From Pseudarthrobacter cellobiosi (GTDB taxonomy: Bacteria; Actinomycetota; Actinomycetes; Actinomycetales; Micrococcaceae): DNA of 64,000 bases. Made by a program: the position numbers and the translations under genes. Below are positions 26,552 to 34,076 of the stretch, piece by piece. Where the stretch lies: the NCBI RefSeq assembly GCF_023913755.1, contig NZ_JAMXBJ010000035.1:1-64000 (forward strand). The letters run 5' to 3'. The notes under the pieces were generated by a model. It had not been told where the DNA came from. It did no database searches and was given only the letters and a program-made list of their open reading frames with translations. Positions within the stretch are counted from its first letter, which is position 1; each line of letters starts with the position of its first letter.

Positions 26552-27250
26552 CGGAAGCCGGGGAGCCGTTTCGGAGAGGACCATCGCGAAGTCGGGGTCG
26601 GCGAAGCTGATCAGAGCCGATCCGGCGGTGAAGGGAAGATATGCAGCTCCCGACGTTCCCCAGATCTCGAGCCGTCCCAGTAGCTGCCCGAGTAGCGGCT
26701 CGATGAGGGTTGAGCCCGCAACCAGGAAGGTGACGGCCCCCGTTCTAGTCAGGAGGACTCCGGCCGCTATTCCAGCAAGGGCCCACCCGTTGGCCAGGAA
26801 CACGCAACCGAGCATGACCTGCGGATCGCTTTGAAGGAGGTGCCCGCTGCCCAGGACGAGATTCGATACTGCCGCTGCCGCTGCCAATGAGGTGAGCGTC
26901 CATGCCGTCGTGACCAGCAGAGTAGTGACTGTCTTGGCTGTGAACAGCACTTGCCGGTTGGGGGTTGCCAAGAGGGCATGGACCTGCGTTCCGTGACGAC
27001 TGTCCTGGCCGAAGGAGAAAGCGCCCAGCAGGCCTGCCGCGAGAAGGAGGAACGGGGACCGGGTTGCTGCGAGGGTCGCGGCTTCGATCGATGATTCCGT
27101 GGTCAATTCCGGTGCGGCATTTACGATCATGAGGGTCATTGCCCAGCTGACCAGCGCGGAGCCGAGGACGGCTGTGGCTGCCAGAACGAAGTAGCCGCGT
27201 GTGGTGGTGAGCCGGATCCACTCGTAACGCATTGTGCTTTGCATGCTCAC
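26465..27250 (-). CDS. ABC-2 type permease of the bacteriocin operon
   Basis: A 261-residue protein with about six membrane helices and the loop GAFSFGQDSRHGTQVHALLA, close to the conserved cytoplasmic loop of ABC-2 permeases. It overlaps the upstream ATPase gene by four bases and is the last gene of the eight-gene leftward operon. With the 27247-28161 ATPase it likely forms an exporter that gives self-immunity or releases the peptide; this is inference from the gene order of other circular bacteriocin clusters. Confidence 0.75.
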   Translation of the reverse strand: MSMQSTMRYEWIRLTTTRGYFVLAATAVLGSALVSWAMTLMIVNAAPELTTESSIEAATLAATRSPFLLLAAGLLGAFSFGQDSRHGTQVHALLATPNRQVLFTAKTVTTLLVTTAWTLTSLAAAAAVSNLVLGSGHLLQSDPQVMLGCVFLANGWALAGIAAGVLLTRTGAVTFLVAGSTLIEPLLGQLLGRLEIWGTSGAAYLPFTAGSALISFADPDFAMVLSETAPRLPLWAGAAVFFIYIAAALGAAFRRVLTAAH

Positions 27251-28161
27251 GCCGCCTGTTCCGGGAGCCTGCCGGATTCGTCCAGTCCCACGATGGAGGC
27301 GTAGCTGTCCTCCAGGGTGGGTTTAGCGGTGCCCAGCTCCGAGACAGCGTGGCCGAATTGGTGCGCCAATGCGCCGACTTCCGGCGCCGTCAGTCCTGAG
27401 ATCGTGAGGGTATTGCCCGTGGTGACGACTGCTGCCCCGTACTTTTCCCGTAAGATGACGGCGAATCCTTCCGCATCCTCCACGCAGGCGGTTACGACTG
27501 GCTTGACGTTGAGTGTCCGGATCTCCTCCATCGGGCAGTCGGCCCGCAGCCTGCCGGTGTGCAGGATCAGGACCCGGTCGGCGACCTTTTCGAGTTCGGC
27601 CAGGATGTGTGTGGAGAGCAGGATGGTCCTTCCTTCGAGGGCCAGGGACCGTATGGTGTTTCGGAACCAGATGACGCCGTCCATGTCGAGCCCGTTGGTG
27701 GGCTCGTCGAGGATGAGGAGCTGAGGTTCGCACATGAGGGCTGCGGCGAGGCCAAGGCGCTGTTTCATGCCCATGGAGTATGAGGAGGGGGAGGCCTTGG
27801 CGTAGTTGCCCAGTCCTACTAGGTTCAAGGCGCTTTGGGCCTGGAGACGCGAGACACCCGCGACCGCCCCGACCAGGCGCAGGTGGTTCAGGGCCGATCG
27901 TCCTGGATGGAATCCTTCGGTGGAGAGCAGGGTTCCCACACGTCGTTGCGGCGTGTCCAGCGCACTGTAGGGCGCGCCGTCGAAGGTGGCCGATCCGGTG
28001 CCGGGCATCAGGTCGAGCATGCGCTTCATCAGCGTTGTCTTGCCGTGCCCGTTGGGGCCGACCAGCCCGACGATTTCGCCTGGACCGAGTGTGAAGGAGA
28101 TACCGTCCAGTATCTGCCTGGCACCGTAGCGGGCTCCTATGTCGGTTACGACCGTTTTCAT
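27247..28161 (-). CDS. ABC transporter ATP-binding protein
   Basis: A 304-residue ATPase. Walker A GLVGPNGHGKTTLMKR, signature SYSMGMKQRLGLAAAL, Walker B LLILDEPTNGLDMDG and the switch histidine LLSTHILAELEKVADR are all intact. A C-terminal about 90-residue domain follows, as in antibiotic/bacteriocin self-protection ATPases of the BcrA/DrrA type. It overlaps both neighbours by four bases (coupled translation). Pairs best with the ABC-2 permease directly downstream. Confidence 0.85.
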   Translation of the reverse strand: MKTVVTDIGARYGARQILDGISFTLGPGEIVGLVGPNGHGKTTLMKRMLDLMPGTGSATFDGAPYSALDTPQRRVGTLLSTEGFHPGRSALNHLRLVGAVAGVSRLQAQSALNLVGLGNYAKASPSSYSMGMKQRLGLAAALMCEPQLLILDEPTNGLDMDGVIWFRNTIRSLALEGRTILLSTHILAELEKVADRVLILHTGRLRADCPMEEIRTLNVKPVVTACVEDAEGFAVILREKYGAAVVTTGNTLTISGLTAPEVGALAHQFGHAVSELGTAKPTLEDSYASIVGLDESGRLPEQAA

Positions 28162-28823
28162 TCCGGCACGCCCGCTCTGTGAGGCTGGCTATGCAAGCCT
28201 TCGAGCCGGACGGTGACTGCCTCGGGCAGCAGGTCCTGCAGGGAGTGGGTGATGACCACAACGAGTTTTGACGCCGCCCAGTGCCGGATCTCCTTGGCCA
28301 TGCAGGCCACGCCTTCGGCGTCCACTCCGTTGAATGGTTCGTCGAGGACCAGAGAATCGAAGCGGCCGACGGTGTTCATGAGATACCAGAGCTTTCGCAC
28401 GTTGCCGGTGGAAAGGTTTCCGGCGTTTTCACCAAGCCACGGCGCCATGCCGAGGCTGTCCGCACGGAGGAGCTCGGGACCGGGATCGCTGTCCCGGGCG
28501 ATGCAGGCGAACAACAGGTGGTCCCTGGCGGTCATCGGTGCGAACAGTGCCGGATCCGACCGGCAGATCCGCCGCCTGCTGCGGCAATTCGGGTCATTGG
28601 CATTGAGAGCTGAGACGGTCACCGTCCCGGACCACGGGGCCAGGTAGCCGCTGACGAGTTCAACGAAGGTTGATTTGCCTGAACCGTTCCGGCCTTTCAA
28701 GTGAATGAGGGAAGGGCCGGTGAAGGTGAACGAGACGTTTTCAAACACCGGGTGTTCGGCCGTGTAGCCGGCGAAGACCCGGTTCAGAGCTATCTCCGGG
28801 ACAGGATTCTGTGCTGCAGACAA
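28158..28823 (-). CDS. Second ABC ATP-binding protein, short
   Basis: A 221-residue ATPase with Walker A HLKGRNGSGKSTFVELVSG, Walker B DSLVLDEPFNGVDAEG and the switch His in VVVITHSLQDLLPE. The signature motif is unusual: NLSTGNVRKLWYL rather than LSGGQ. I chose a TTG start at 28823 because AGGAGGTG lies seven bases upstream and the frame before it has no better start; this overlaps the end of the large permease gene by 34 bases. It probably energises that 504-residue permease. Confidence 0.75.
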   Translation of the reverse strand: MSAAQNPVPEIALNRVFAGYTAEHPVFENVSFTFTGPSLIHLKGRNGSGKSTFVELVSGYLAPWSGTVTVSALNANDPNCRSRRRICRSDPALFAPMTARDHLLFACIARDSDPGPELLRADSLGMAPWLGENAGNLSTGNVRKLWYLMNTVGRFDSLVLDEPFNGVDAEGVACMAKEIRHWAASKLVVVITHSLQDLLPEAVTVRLEGLHSQPHRAGVPE

Positions 28824-30304
28824 CGGTGGGCACCTCCTGTGAGTACGGCCGCGTAGAGTGCGGCAGCGATGGTCGGATACATGTCTCCGACAAGGCAGAG
28901 TCCGAGGACCGGAACTGCCAGGACTACTGATATGAAGGCGGCAGCGATGGAGGTCTCCATCGAACCGTCGGCCTGTTTGGCGGTGACCCGGCTGACTGCG
29001 TTGCCGATGATGCCAGCCGCGGCGATCGTCCACGGAATGAGGAACAGGGCCAGGGGTACCGTGCCGGTGAGGGCCCAGACGATCAGGGCCAGCGCCGGGG
29101 CGGCGAGCAGTGCTAGCGGCAGCGACTGGGTCGCAATGACGGCCCAGGCCAGCGTTCCGGGGTGCAGACCGGATTCCCAGGCGTAGCGCAAACGGGGGAG
29201 GAGTCCGACGGGGTTGTTCGCCTTGGACACCAGCTCGGAGCCGACGAGGCTCACCATGAACACAATTAGGGCGGCGGCGCCCGGTATGCCCGGCCCGGAT
29301 GTGAAGAAATCCGGACCCATCCCGCCGAGGCGGAGGCCGAGGACGCCGGAAGCGACCAGCAGCAGGCAGAGTCCCATTCCACGGAACAGGGCAAAGGACC
29401 GGTCTTTGACGATGTTAGTTGCCAGAAACCGCCAGAAGAGCGGAACCGTACGGGAGGCGCCGGACGCGGCGGGTGCCGTCGCCGTGGACACTCGCCGGGT
29501 CACCGGGAAGGAATGCCGGCCAACGGTCCGGAGGCTGTGGGCTGTTAGGGCTGCGAAGACTGCCGTGGCCGCGGACGCGGCCGGGAGTGCCCAGTGTTCT
29601 GCGCCGCTGGCGGTGGCGTGGGCGAGGTCCGGTGCTGCCTTGGCCGCGAGCAGCTCCGGCAGGATGCGTCCGAGCACGAGGCCGGGAATCGCGACGGCGA
29701 CGCATGCAAGCGTGCCGAGCGCAAGGCTCCTGCCGGGTGTGTGCACGGGCGGGTCAGCAGCTGCCTGCCTCGAACTAAGGGCCAGCCAGGACCCGGCGAC
29801 GGCGAAGGGGAGAATCCAGAGGACCCCGGACCAGGGCAGAGCCGGGCCGACGGCTTCGTGAAGGACAATCAGTGCGGCGGCGCACACGGCGGCTGAGAGT
29901 CCGAGCAACAGGACGGCCCGCGGGGCCGCCTCGGAAAGGAACACGTGGCGCATCTGGACGTCTGCGGCACGGTAGAGGTCCCGGTTCGGGCTGAAGCGTA
30001 CGGCGAACCGGCGGGAGCTGAAGGCTTCGCGCGCCACGGCCCCGACGGCCAGATACAGACACGCAGCCAAAGCCAACGCCATTACTGCAACCTGCCCGGG
30101 GCTGGCTGGTGCGGCTCCAGGGCCGGCGGACAGTCCGTCACGGATCAACCGCAGGGTGAAGAGCGAGACCGCCAGGACTGTCAGGATCAGGACGGCCCCG
30201 GCCCCGGCGCCCAGAATGGTCAGCGATCGGATGGACATCCGCCAACCCAAAACGGACAGCATTCTGATGCCCGCGAACTTATATGCGGCTGTTCGACTAC
30301 CCAT
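28790..30304 (-). CDS. Large polytopic membrane protein, ABC permease-like
   Basis: A 504-residue protein with about twelve predicted membrane helices and few conserved polar motifs. I recognise no specific family. Its position directly before an ABC ATPase whose start lies inside its end suggests the membrane partner of that ATPase. The segment VFLSEAAPRAVLLLGLSAAV may be the cytoplasmic coupling helix. Start at 30304, or internal ATG 30262 (MLSVLGWRMS). Possible roles: export of the precursor, or immunity. Confidence 0.65.
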   Translation of the reverse strand: MGSRTAAYKFAGIRMLSVLGWRMSIRSLTILGAGAGAVLILTVLAVSLFTLRLIRDGLSAGPGAAPASPGQVAVMALALAACLYLAVGAVAREAFSSRRFAVRFSPNRDLYRAADVQMRHVFLSEAAPRAVLLLGLSAAVCAAALIVLHEAVGPALPWSGVLWILPFAVAGSWLALSSRQAAADPPVHTPGRSLALGTLACVAVAIPGLVLGRILPELLAAKAAPDLAHATASGAEHWALPAASAATAVFAALTAHSLRTVGRHSFPVTRRVSTATAPAASGASRTVPLFWRFLATNIVKDRSFALFRGMGLCLLLVASGVLGLRLGGMGPDFFTSGPGIPGAAALIVFMVSLVGSELVSKANNPVGLLPRLRYAWESGLHPGTLAWAVIATQSLPLALLAAPALALIVWALTGTVPLALFLIPWTIAAAGIIGNAVSRVTAKQADGSMETSIAAAFISVVLAVPVLGLCLVGDMYPTIAAALYAAVLTGGAHRCLQHRILSRR

Positions 30305-30313
30305 GTTCTGGCG

Positions 30314-30673
30314 TCAGAGCCGGTTCACGGATTTGTTCTGCGCGGCATCGGCGTCCGTCACCAGCGCCATCGTGGCAGTTCCGATGCAGCAGATGACCCA
30401 GATCCAGACGGGGATGTTCTGCGGAAATCCAAAACCGGACGCGCCGAAGAAAACGGCGCCGCTCAGCCCGGCGAGGAGGAAGAGCCCCGTGTCCCGCTTG
30501 GAGTTCCGGGGTGTCAGCAATGCCGTCAGCAGGGCAGCGGTGCCCACCCCGGCTGAGGCCCAGACGAAGAGCGGGCTGCGGGGTCCGTCGAGGAACGCGA
30601 AGACTGTGCAGACGGCGACACATGCCAGCGCCAGGCCGGTAATGATGGTGCGAAGCGTTGTTGAGTAGATCAA
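30314..30673 (-). CDS. Small membrane protein, candidate immunity protein
   Basis: A 119-residue protein with four hydrophobic segments (TIITGLALACVAVCTVFAFL near the N-terminus; IPVWIWVICCIGTATMALVT near the C-terminus). No family recognised. Small hydrophobic proteins beside circular bacteriocin genes often give immunity, so this is one of two candidates in the operon, together with the 190-residue protein next to it. It starts 21 bp after the preceding gene and ends 9 bp before the large permease. Confidence 0.6.
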   Translation of the reverse strand: MIYSTTLRTIITGLALACVAVCTVFAFLDGPRSPLFVWASAGVGTAALLTALLTPRNSKRDTGLFLLAGLSGAVFFGASGFGFPQNIPVWIWVICCIGTATMALVTDADAAQNKSVNRL

Positions 30674-30694
30674 TGTGCGGACCTTTTCCTGATG

Positions 30695-31267
30695 TCAGAG
30701 TGCGAGTGATACGGCCGCGGTGGCGAGGGAAGCGGTGAAGATGGCCGCTACGGTCGTTCGCGCGGCACCTTCCCATTGGCGGCGGAAGATCCAGGGGATG
30801 CCCAACCCGAGTGCGGCGACGTAGAGGAACGTCACCCAGTGGTCTTTGGGGGACGGGACAGATAGTGCGAGGCTGAGCAGGTGGACGCTGAGCAGCGACA
30901 CGGTGGCTACGGCTCCGAGAATCCCGATCCTGAGACGCTGTCCGCCGCGTCGGAGCCCGGGAAAGAAGGTGCTCTCCGCAACGGATACGAGTGAGAAGTA
31001 CACCGCCGCGAACACGGTCGAGAGGACAACTCCGAGATAGAAGCTGATGTTCACGGCGAGTTCGGTCATGGCCGGATCCGTCAGATCTTTCGCCGCGCCG
31101 GTTTCGGCGACCTTTCCTGTCACCGCGGCGTGCAGTTGCTGGCTCCTGTGCACCAGCAGCACCAGCAGGGCCGCAGCGGACGCTAACCAGAGGGCCGGTG
31201 AGGTGGACCGGCCTACCCTCGGTGTGGGCCCCACAGTCTGGTCCTGTCCCTGGTGTACTGCGGTCAT
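30695..31267 (-). CDS. Membrane protein of the bacteriocin operon
   Basis: A 190-residue protein with about five membrane helices after a short polar N-terminus (MTAVHQGQDQTVGPTPRVGR). No recognised domain. ATG 31267 overlaps the SpoIIM-like gene by four bases, so the two are translated together. The coupling suggests a stoichiometric complex with the SpoIIM-like protein in peptide maturation or export; that is inference. Confidence 0.65.
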   Translation of the reverse strand: MTAVHQGQDQTVGPTPRVGRSTSPALWLASAAALLVLLVHRSQQLHAAVTGKVAETGAAKDLTDPAMTELAVNISFYLGVVLSTVFAAVYFSLVSVAESTFFPGLRRGGQRLRIGILGAVATVSLLSVHLLSLALSVPSPKDHWVTFLYVAALGLGIPWIFRRQWEGAARTTVAAIFTASLATAAVSLAL

Positions 31268-31839
31268 GTGGAGATTCCTTTGCTGGCCACGACGGCGGTT
31301 TCGATGAGCGCGGCGAGCACGAGGACAGCTGCGGCGAGACCGAAGGTCTTCAGTGCCAGCGGGAAGACCGTCATGTAGTGCTGCGCTGGTGAGAGGCTGC
31401 CTTCCGCGGACAGCGCAGCCCGGACTGCGGCTGCAGCGGGCATCAGGCCGGCTCCGGCTGCTATTAGTAGTGCTGCGAATTCTCCGGGAGCGTAAACCCA
31501 GATTGTTCCGAGGACCTCGCCGGGACCGAGCTGCGCTGAGGCGGCCCGCATCGTGGAGCCGATGTAGATCGATGTCAGCGGCCAGGCGATCAGGGTTGAA
31601 ATGCCTCCGGTGGTGACCCCGGAGAACGCCAGGCAGAGGGCGGGAAGATTCACCATGAGGATCCGGCCGAAGACCGACCACCAGGGGACAGCGGTCCCGT
31701 CCGGCGCCGGTGCGGGCATCATTCCGGTGGAGAGGTTTGTCTGGAAGCCCGTGATGAACCCGCCCAGCATGAGCGCCAGGGACAGTGTCATGACGATGAG
31801 AAGCATCGACTTTTCGCTGTTCCTGGCGCTCATACCCAT
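31264..31839 (-). CDS. SpoIIM/DUF95-family membrane protein
   Basis: A 191-residue protein with about five helices. The segment FSGVTTGGISTLIAWPLTS with a later YAPGEFAALLIAAGAGL corresponds to the conserved core of SpoIIM/DUF95 proteins (normally PHGxxE). DUF95 proteins are a regular partner of circular bacteriocin precursors and are thought to take part in maturation or transport. It begins 20 bp after the precursor gene. The organism type is not spore-forming, which makes a bacteriocin role more likely than a sporulation role. Confidence 0.78.
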   Translation of the reverse strand: MGMSARNSEKSMLLIVMTLSLALMLGGFITGFQTNLSTGMMPAPAPDGTAVPWWSVFGRILMVNLPALCLAFSGVTTGGISTLIAWPLTSIYIGSTMRAASAQLGPGEVLGTIWVYAPGEFAALLIAAGAGLMPAAAAVRAALSAEGSLSPAQHYMTVFPLALKTFGLAAAVLVLAALIETAVVASKGIST

Positions 31840-31859
31840 TGCCGGTCGGCTATCGCCGG

Positions 31860-32135
31860 TTAGGCGATCGCCGCTTTCTTGCCGAGCGCGGAGATTGCCC
31901 AGCGGGCGGTCACGATGACAGCGGTTGCGATGCCCCCCGAAAGTGCCCCCATGACGATGGCCAACGCAATGCCCCCAACTTCCACTGCGGTGACGATCTG
32001 TGAGGCGAACGTCGAGGACAGGCCGAACATGCCGGCGATGTACATGACGCTAACGCTTGCCAAGGCCAGTCCGGCGACGCTTACGGCACCGGCGATGGCG
32101 ATCGACCGGCGTGAAACACGAGCAGTTGCTTCCAT
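31860..32135 (-). CDS. Circular bacteriocin precursor (AS-48/circularin-like)
   Basis: A 91-residue, strongly hydrophobic peptide. Residues 1-32 look like the AS-48 leader (hydrophobic, GLALASVS against GLALFSAS). From Ile33 the sequence IAGMFGLSSTFASQIVTAVE aligns without gaps with circularin A (VAGALGVQT...) and AS-48 (MAKEFGIPA...), both sharing Gly at core position 6. The predicted core is 59 residues, Ile33 to Ala91, with Gly-Gly pairs, a late Arg-Trp and Lys-Lys, and net charge about +2, all usual for circular bacteriocins. A strong AAGGAG lies six bases before ATG 32135. First gene of an eight-gene operon. Confidence 0.85.
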   Translation of the reverse strand: MEATARVSRRSIAIAGAVSVAGLALASVSVMYIAGMFGLSSTFASQIVTAVEVGGIALAIVMGALSGGIATAVIVTARWAISALGKKAAIA

Positions 32136-32214
32136 GATTTCTCCTTAGAGAGATTGTTTTCGGGACCGGTCAGGTCCGCCCCCAAGGAGGAGCCTAAGCG
32201 GATCAGGACTTGAA

Positions 32215-32239
32215 AACAAGCCGGTTGGCCGGGTTTGTT
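32215..32239. promoter_or_regulatory. Inverted repeat upstream of bacteriocin gene
   Basis: AACAAGCCGG-TTGG-CCGGGTTTGTT is an imperfect inverted repeat about 80 bp before the precursor start and at the very end of the reductase fragment. Read leftward it is followed by a T-rich stretch, so it may terminate upstream transcription; it may equally be an operator for the bacteriocin promoter. Confidence 0.45.
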
Positions 32240-32774
32240 ATGTCTGCAGGTTTGAGGGGGCGGCGTGGAGGTGGCTCCGGTACCAGTTGGCTGTCTCGCC
32301 GGCGAGGTCGAAGGCGCGGGGAAGGAACCCTGCGTGCTGCCAGGCGGTGTCGGTCCGGTACCAGTGGTCAGCTGTCATTAGCGCAGTCTGGTGGGTCGTG
32401 AATCCGGCGGATCGCAGCATGGCGCGGGCTACCACCGGCGGCACCTGGGATTCGCGGTCCGGTTTCCCCAGCATGCGATTGAGCCGGTGCAGAAGTTTTT
32501 CTATGCTTTCCGGTGTGGGGTTGGCTGCGTGGAAGATCCCGGTTGCCGGGTGTTCCCGGCAGGCCAGTGTGGATGTCAGTGCCGCGAGGTCACGGGCGTC
32601 GATGACGGACAGCCGTGACGTCCCTGACCGCGGCGTTCCGCCCAGGATGCTGTCCATTCGTGCGAGGGCGGGAAGGAACCAGCGGTCTCCTGGCCCGTAG
32701 GTCAGTCCGGCGCGGATGACCGCCCCGCCGGATGCCAGTACCAGGTCGTCAGCGGCGGCGCGGGTTCGTGACGC
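32238..32774 (-). pseudogene. C-terminal fragment of an NAD-dependent epimerase/reductase
   Basis: The open frame reads AAADDLVLASGGAVIRAGLT, YGPGDRWFLPALARMDSIL, LSVIDARDLAALTSTLACRE and GIFHAANPTP, matching the second half of SDR-type epimerases/reductases (the RPGLTYGPGD and IHVDDLA regions). The Rossmann GxxGxxG part and the catalytic YxxxK region are missing; upstream the frame overlaps the end of the AfsA-like gene. A short product from ATG 32657 would be 139 residues. In gamma-butyrolactone loci a reductase often neighbours afsA, so this may be the remnant of such a gene. Confidence 0.55.
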
Positions 32775-33495
32775 GATGCTTTGGGGCCGAGGGTGCAGCT
32801 GTTCCGGTCTTGAACCAGACGATGCATCTCATGCTGGCCTCGCCCCCGGACCTGATTTCGGCGGTGGCGGTTCCCTCCTCGGATCCGGCCATGGCGAATC
32901 CGGTCAAGACAACAAAGGCCTCATCCTCGGGCTCAATGAATTTCAGGAAGCTGGCATCGAAGGAAGCAAAATCCAGCGCCCGGCTGGATGTTTTCGCACG
33001 CAGTGACTGCCGGACGGCCTCGACCTGGATCATGCCCGGGATGTGGTCCAGGCCATGGTCGTAGAGTGTCGGGCTGCCCGGCTCGGGGCGCAACGGCCAC
33101 CGGCCCTTACTGTCCTCCGGGCCGATGGTGAAGCTGCAGTCAAACGATTGTCCGACCTGTTCACGGCTGAGAACCTCCCCGGGCTGCCGCGCGGAAGCTG
33201 GACGGGAATTGCTCCTCATTCGCTGGTAGGTTCCGGCCGGCACCACGCGGGCACCGGTGGTGCCCGTCGCGAATTCCACGCCGTCAGCGGCGAACGTTGC
33301 CGCTATTTCGAAGGATGCCACAGCTCCGTTCCGGTTGTGGTCTACGGAGACAAATTCCAGCGATGCCTTCACACAGGTCGGGTGCTCGCGACTGCGCCGG
33401 TACTCCGGCCGGATGTGAATGGTCATGCCGGGCATCAGCATGACGTCCCCGAGAGGTACTCCGGCAATACCGACGTTCTCAAGTTTGATGGCCAT
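32749..33495 (-). CDS. AfsA-type hotdog protein, N-terminally short (gamma-butyrolactone synthase-like)
   Basis: A 248-residue protein with two hotdog-like segments. The first starts mid-domain at AGVPLGDVMLMPGMTIHIRP, where full AfsA proteins have about 70-80 earlier residues including the first catalytic region. The second is typical: PTLYDHGLDHIPGMIQVEAV then RQSLRA. AfsA/ScbA enzymes condense a beta-ketoacyl chain with dihydroxyacetone phosphate to make A-factor-like signals. The missing N-terminus makes activity uncertain. Its end overlaps the reductase fragment, and the bacteriocin operon lies just downstream on the same strand. Confidence 0.7.
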   Translation of the reverse strand: MAIKLENVGIAGVPLGDVMLMPGMTIHIRPEYRRSREHPTCVKASLEFVSVDHNRNGAVASFEIAATFAADGVEFATGTTGARVVPAGTYQRMRSNSRPASARQPGEVLSREQVGQSFDCSFTIGPEDSKGRWPLRPEPGSPTLYDHGLDHIPGMIQVEAVRQSLRAKTSSRALDFASFDASFLKFIEPEDEAFVVLTGFAMAGSEEGTATAEIRSGGEASMRCIVWFKTGTAAPSAPKHRVTNPRRR

Positions 33496-33749
33496 GCGTT
33501 GAAGCTACCAAGGCGGACCGATTAGCTCCAGTGGCGAGCCGGTACTCCGGGAGCACCGACATGATGGTTTGTAGCCCGATGGCTGGAGCGCGCACTAACC
33601 AGGTAGACTCCTCGACGCTGCCAAGAACACAGCTGCGTAATCGCTGCACAGAGTCGTCACTCATCCCCTAACCATGCTCGCGTGCGGCCCGGGCCTGAAA
33701 GGATCCGGTCTTCGCGGAGACATGGCCCGGGTTGTCGGAGTCGAGAGCG
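33496..33749. other. Gap upstream of AfsA-like gene
   Basis: I see no supported gene in these 254 bases. The missing N-terminal AfsA codons are not recognisable here in any leftward frame, so they were deleted rather than frameshifted. The stretch ends at the stop of the DUF1508 gene. Confidence 0.4.
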
Positions 33750-34076
33750 TCAGACCGCGCCGGCCCACCGACGTTCGCTGGTGGCCCGATGGATTTCCCT
33801 GGAACGTGAGTGAAGGTCGGCAGCCGGAATGCGCCGGACTTCACGAACCTGAACAGTGACTTCGTGTGCGTCCGGCGGCGTGGCCCGTCTTTCCGTCGGG
33901 GAAACATCGGCAATCAGTCCCATACCGGCGTACTCACGCACGGCGGCGATACCGGCAACAGCTGCGTTCTTGTTGTCAAAGGCCTTGGACACAGCCATCA
34001 CGGTGCCATCCGGCGCAGTCAGACGGAACCTGAAATACGACTCCGCGTCAACAAACAGTTCGAACATTCCGGCCAT
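33750..34076 (-). CDS. DUF1508 (YegP-like) protein
   Basis: A 108-residue protein. The first about 55 residues are a DUF1508 unit: MAGMFELFVDAESYFRFRLT, then APDGTVMAVSKAFDNKNAAV and REYAGMGLIADVSP. YegP proteins usually have one or two such repeats. Here the second half (HEVTVQVREVRRIPAADLHS and onward) is Arg/His-rich and does not repeat the unit, so the C-terminus is aberrant or replaced. ATG 34076 has GGAGG seven bases upstream. Function of the family is poorly known. Confidence 0.7.
   Translation of the reverse strand: MAGMFELFVDAESYFRFRLTAPDGTVMAVSKAFDNKNAAVAGIAAVREYAGMGLIADVSPTERRATPPDAHEVTVQVREVRRIPAADLHSRSREIHRATSERRWAGAV

Noticed and set aside
31264..31839. Reading the SpoIIM-like protein as evidence for sporulation
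   Set aside because: No other sporulation gene is present, the genus type does not form endospores, and the neighbour is a bacteriocin-like precursor, a known DUF95 partner.
31860..32135. Alternative view of the 91-residue peptide as a holin or plain small membrane protein
   Set aside because: Considered, but the gapless alignment of the core with AS-48 and circularin A, the leader similarity and the DUF95/ABC context fit a circular bacteriocin better.
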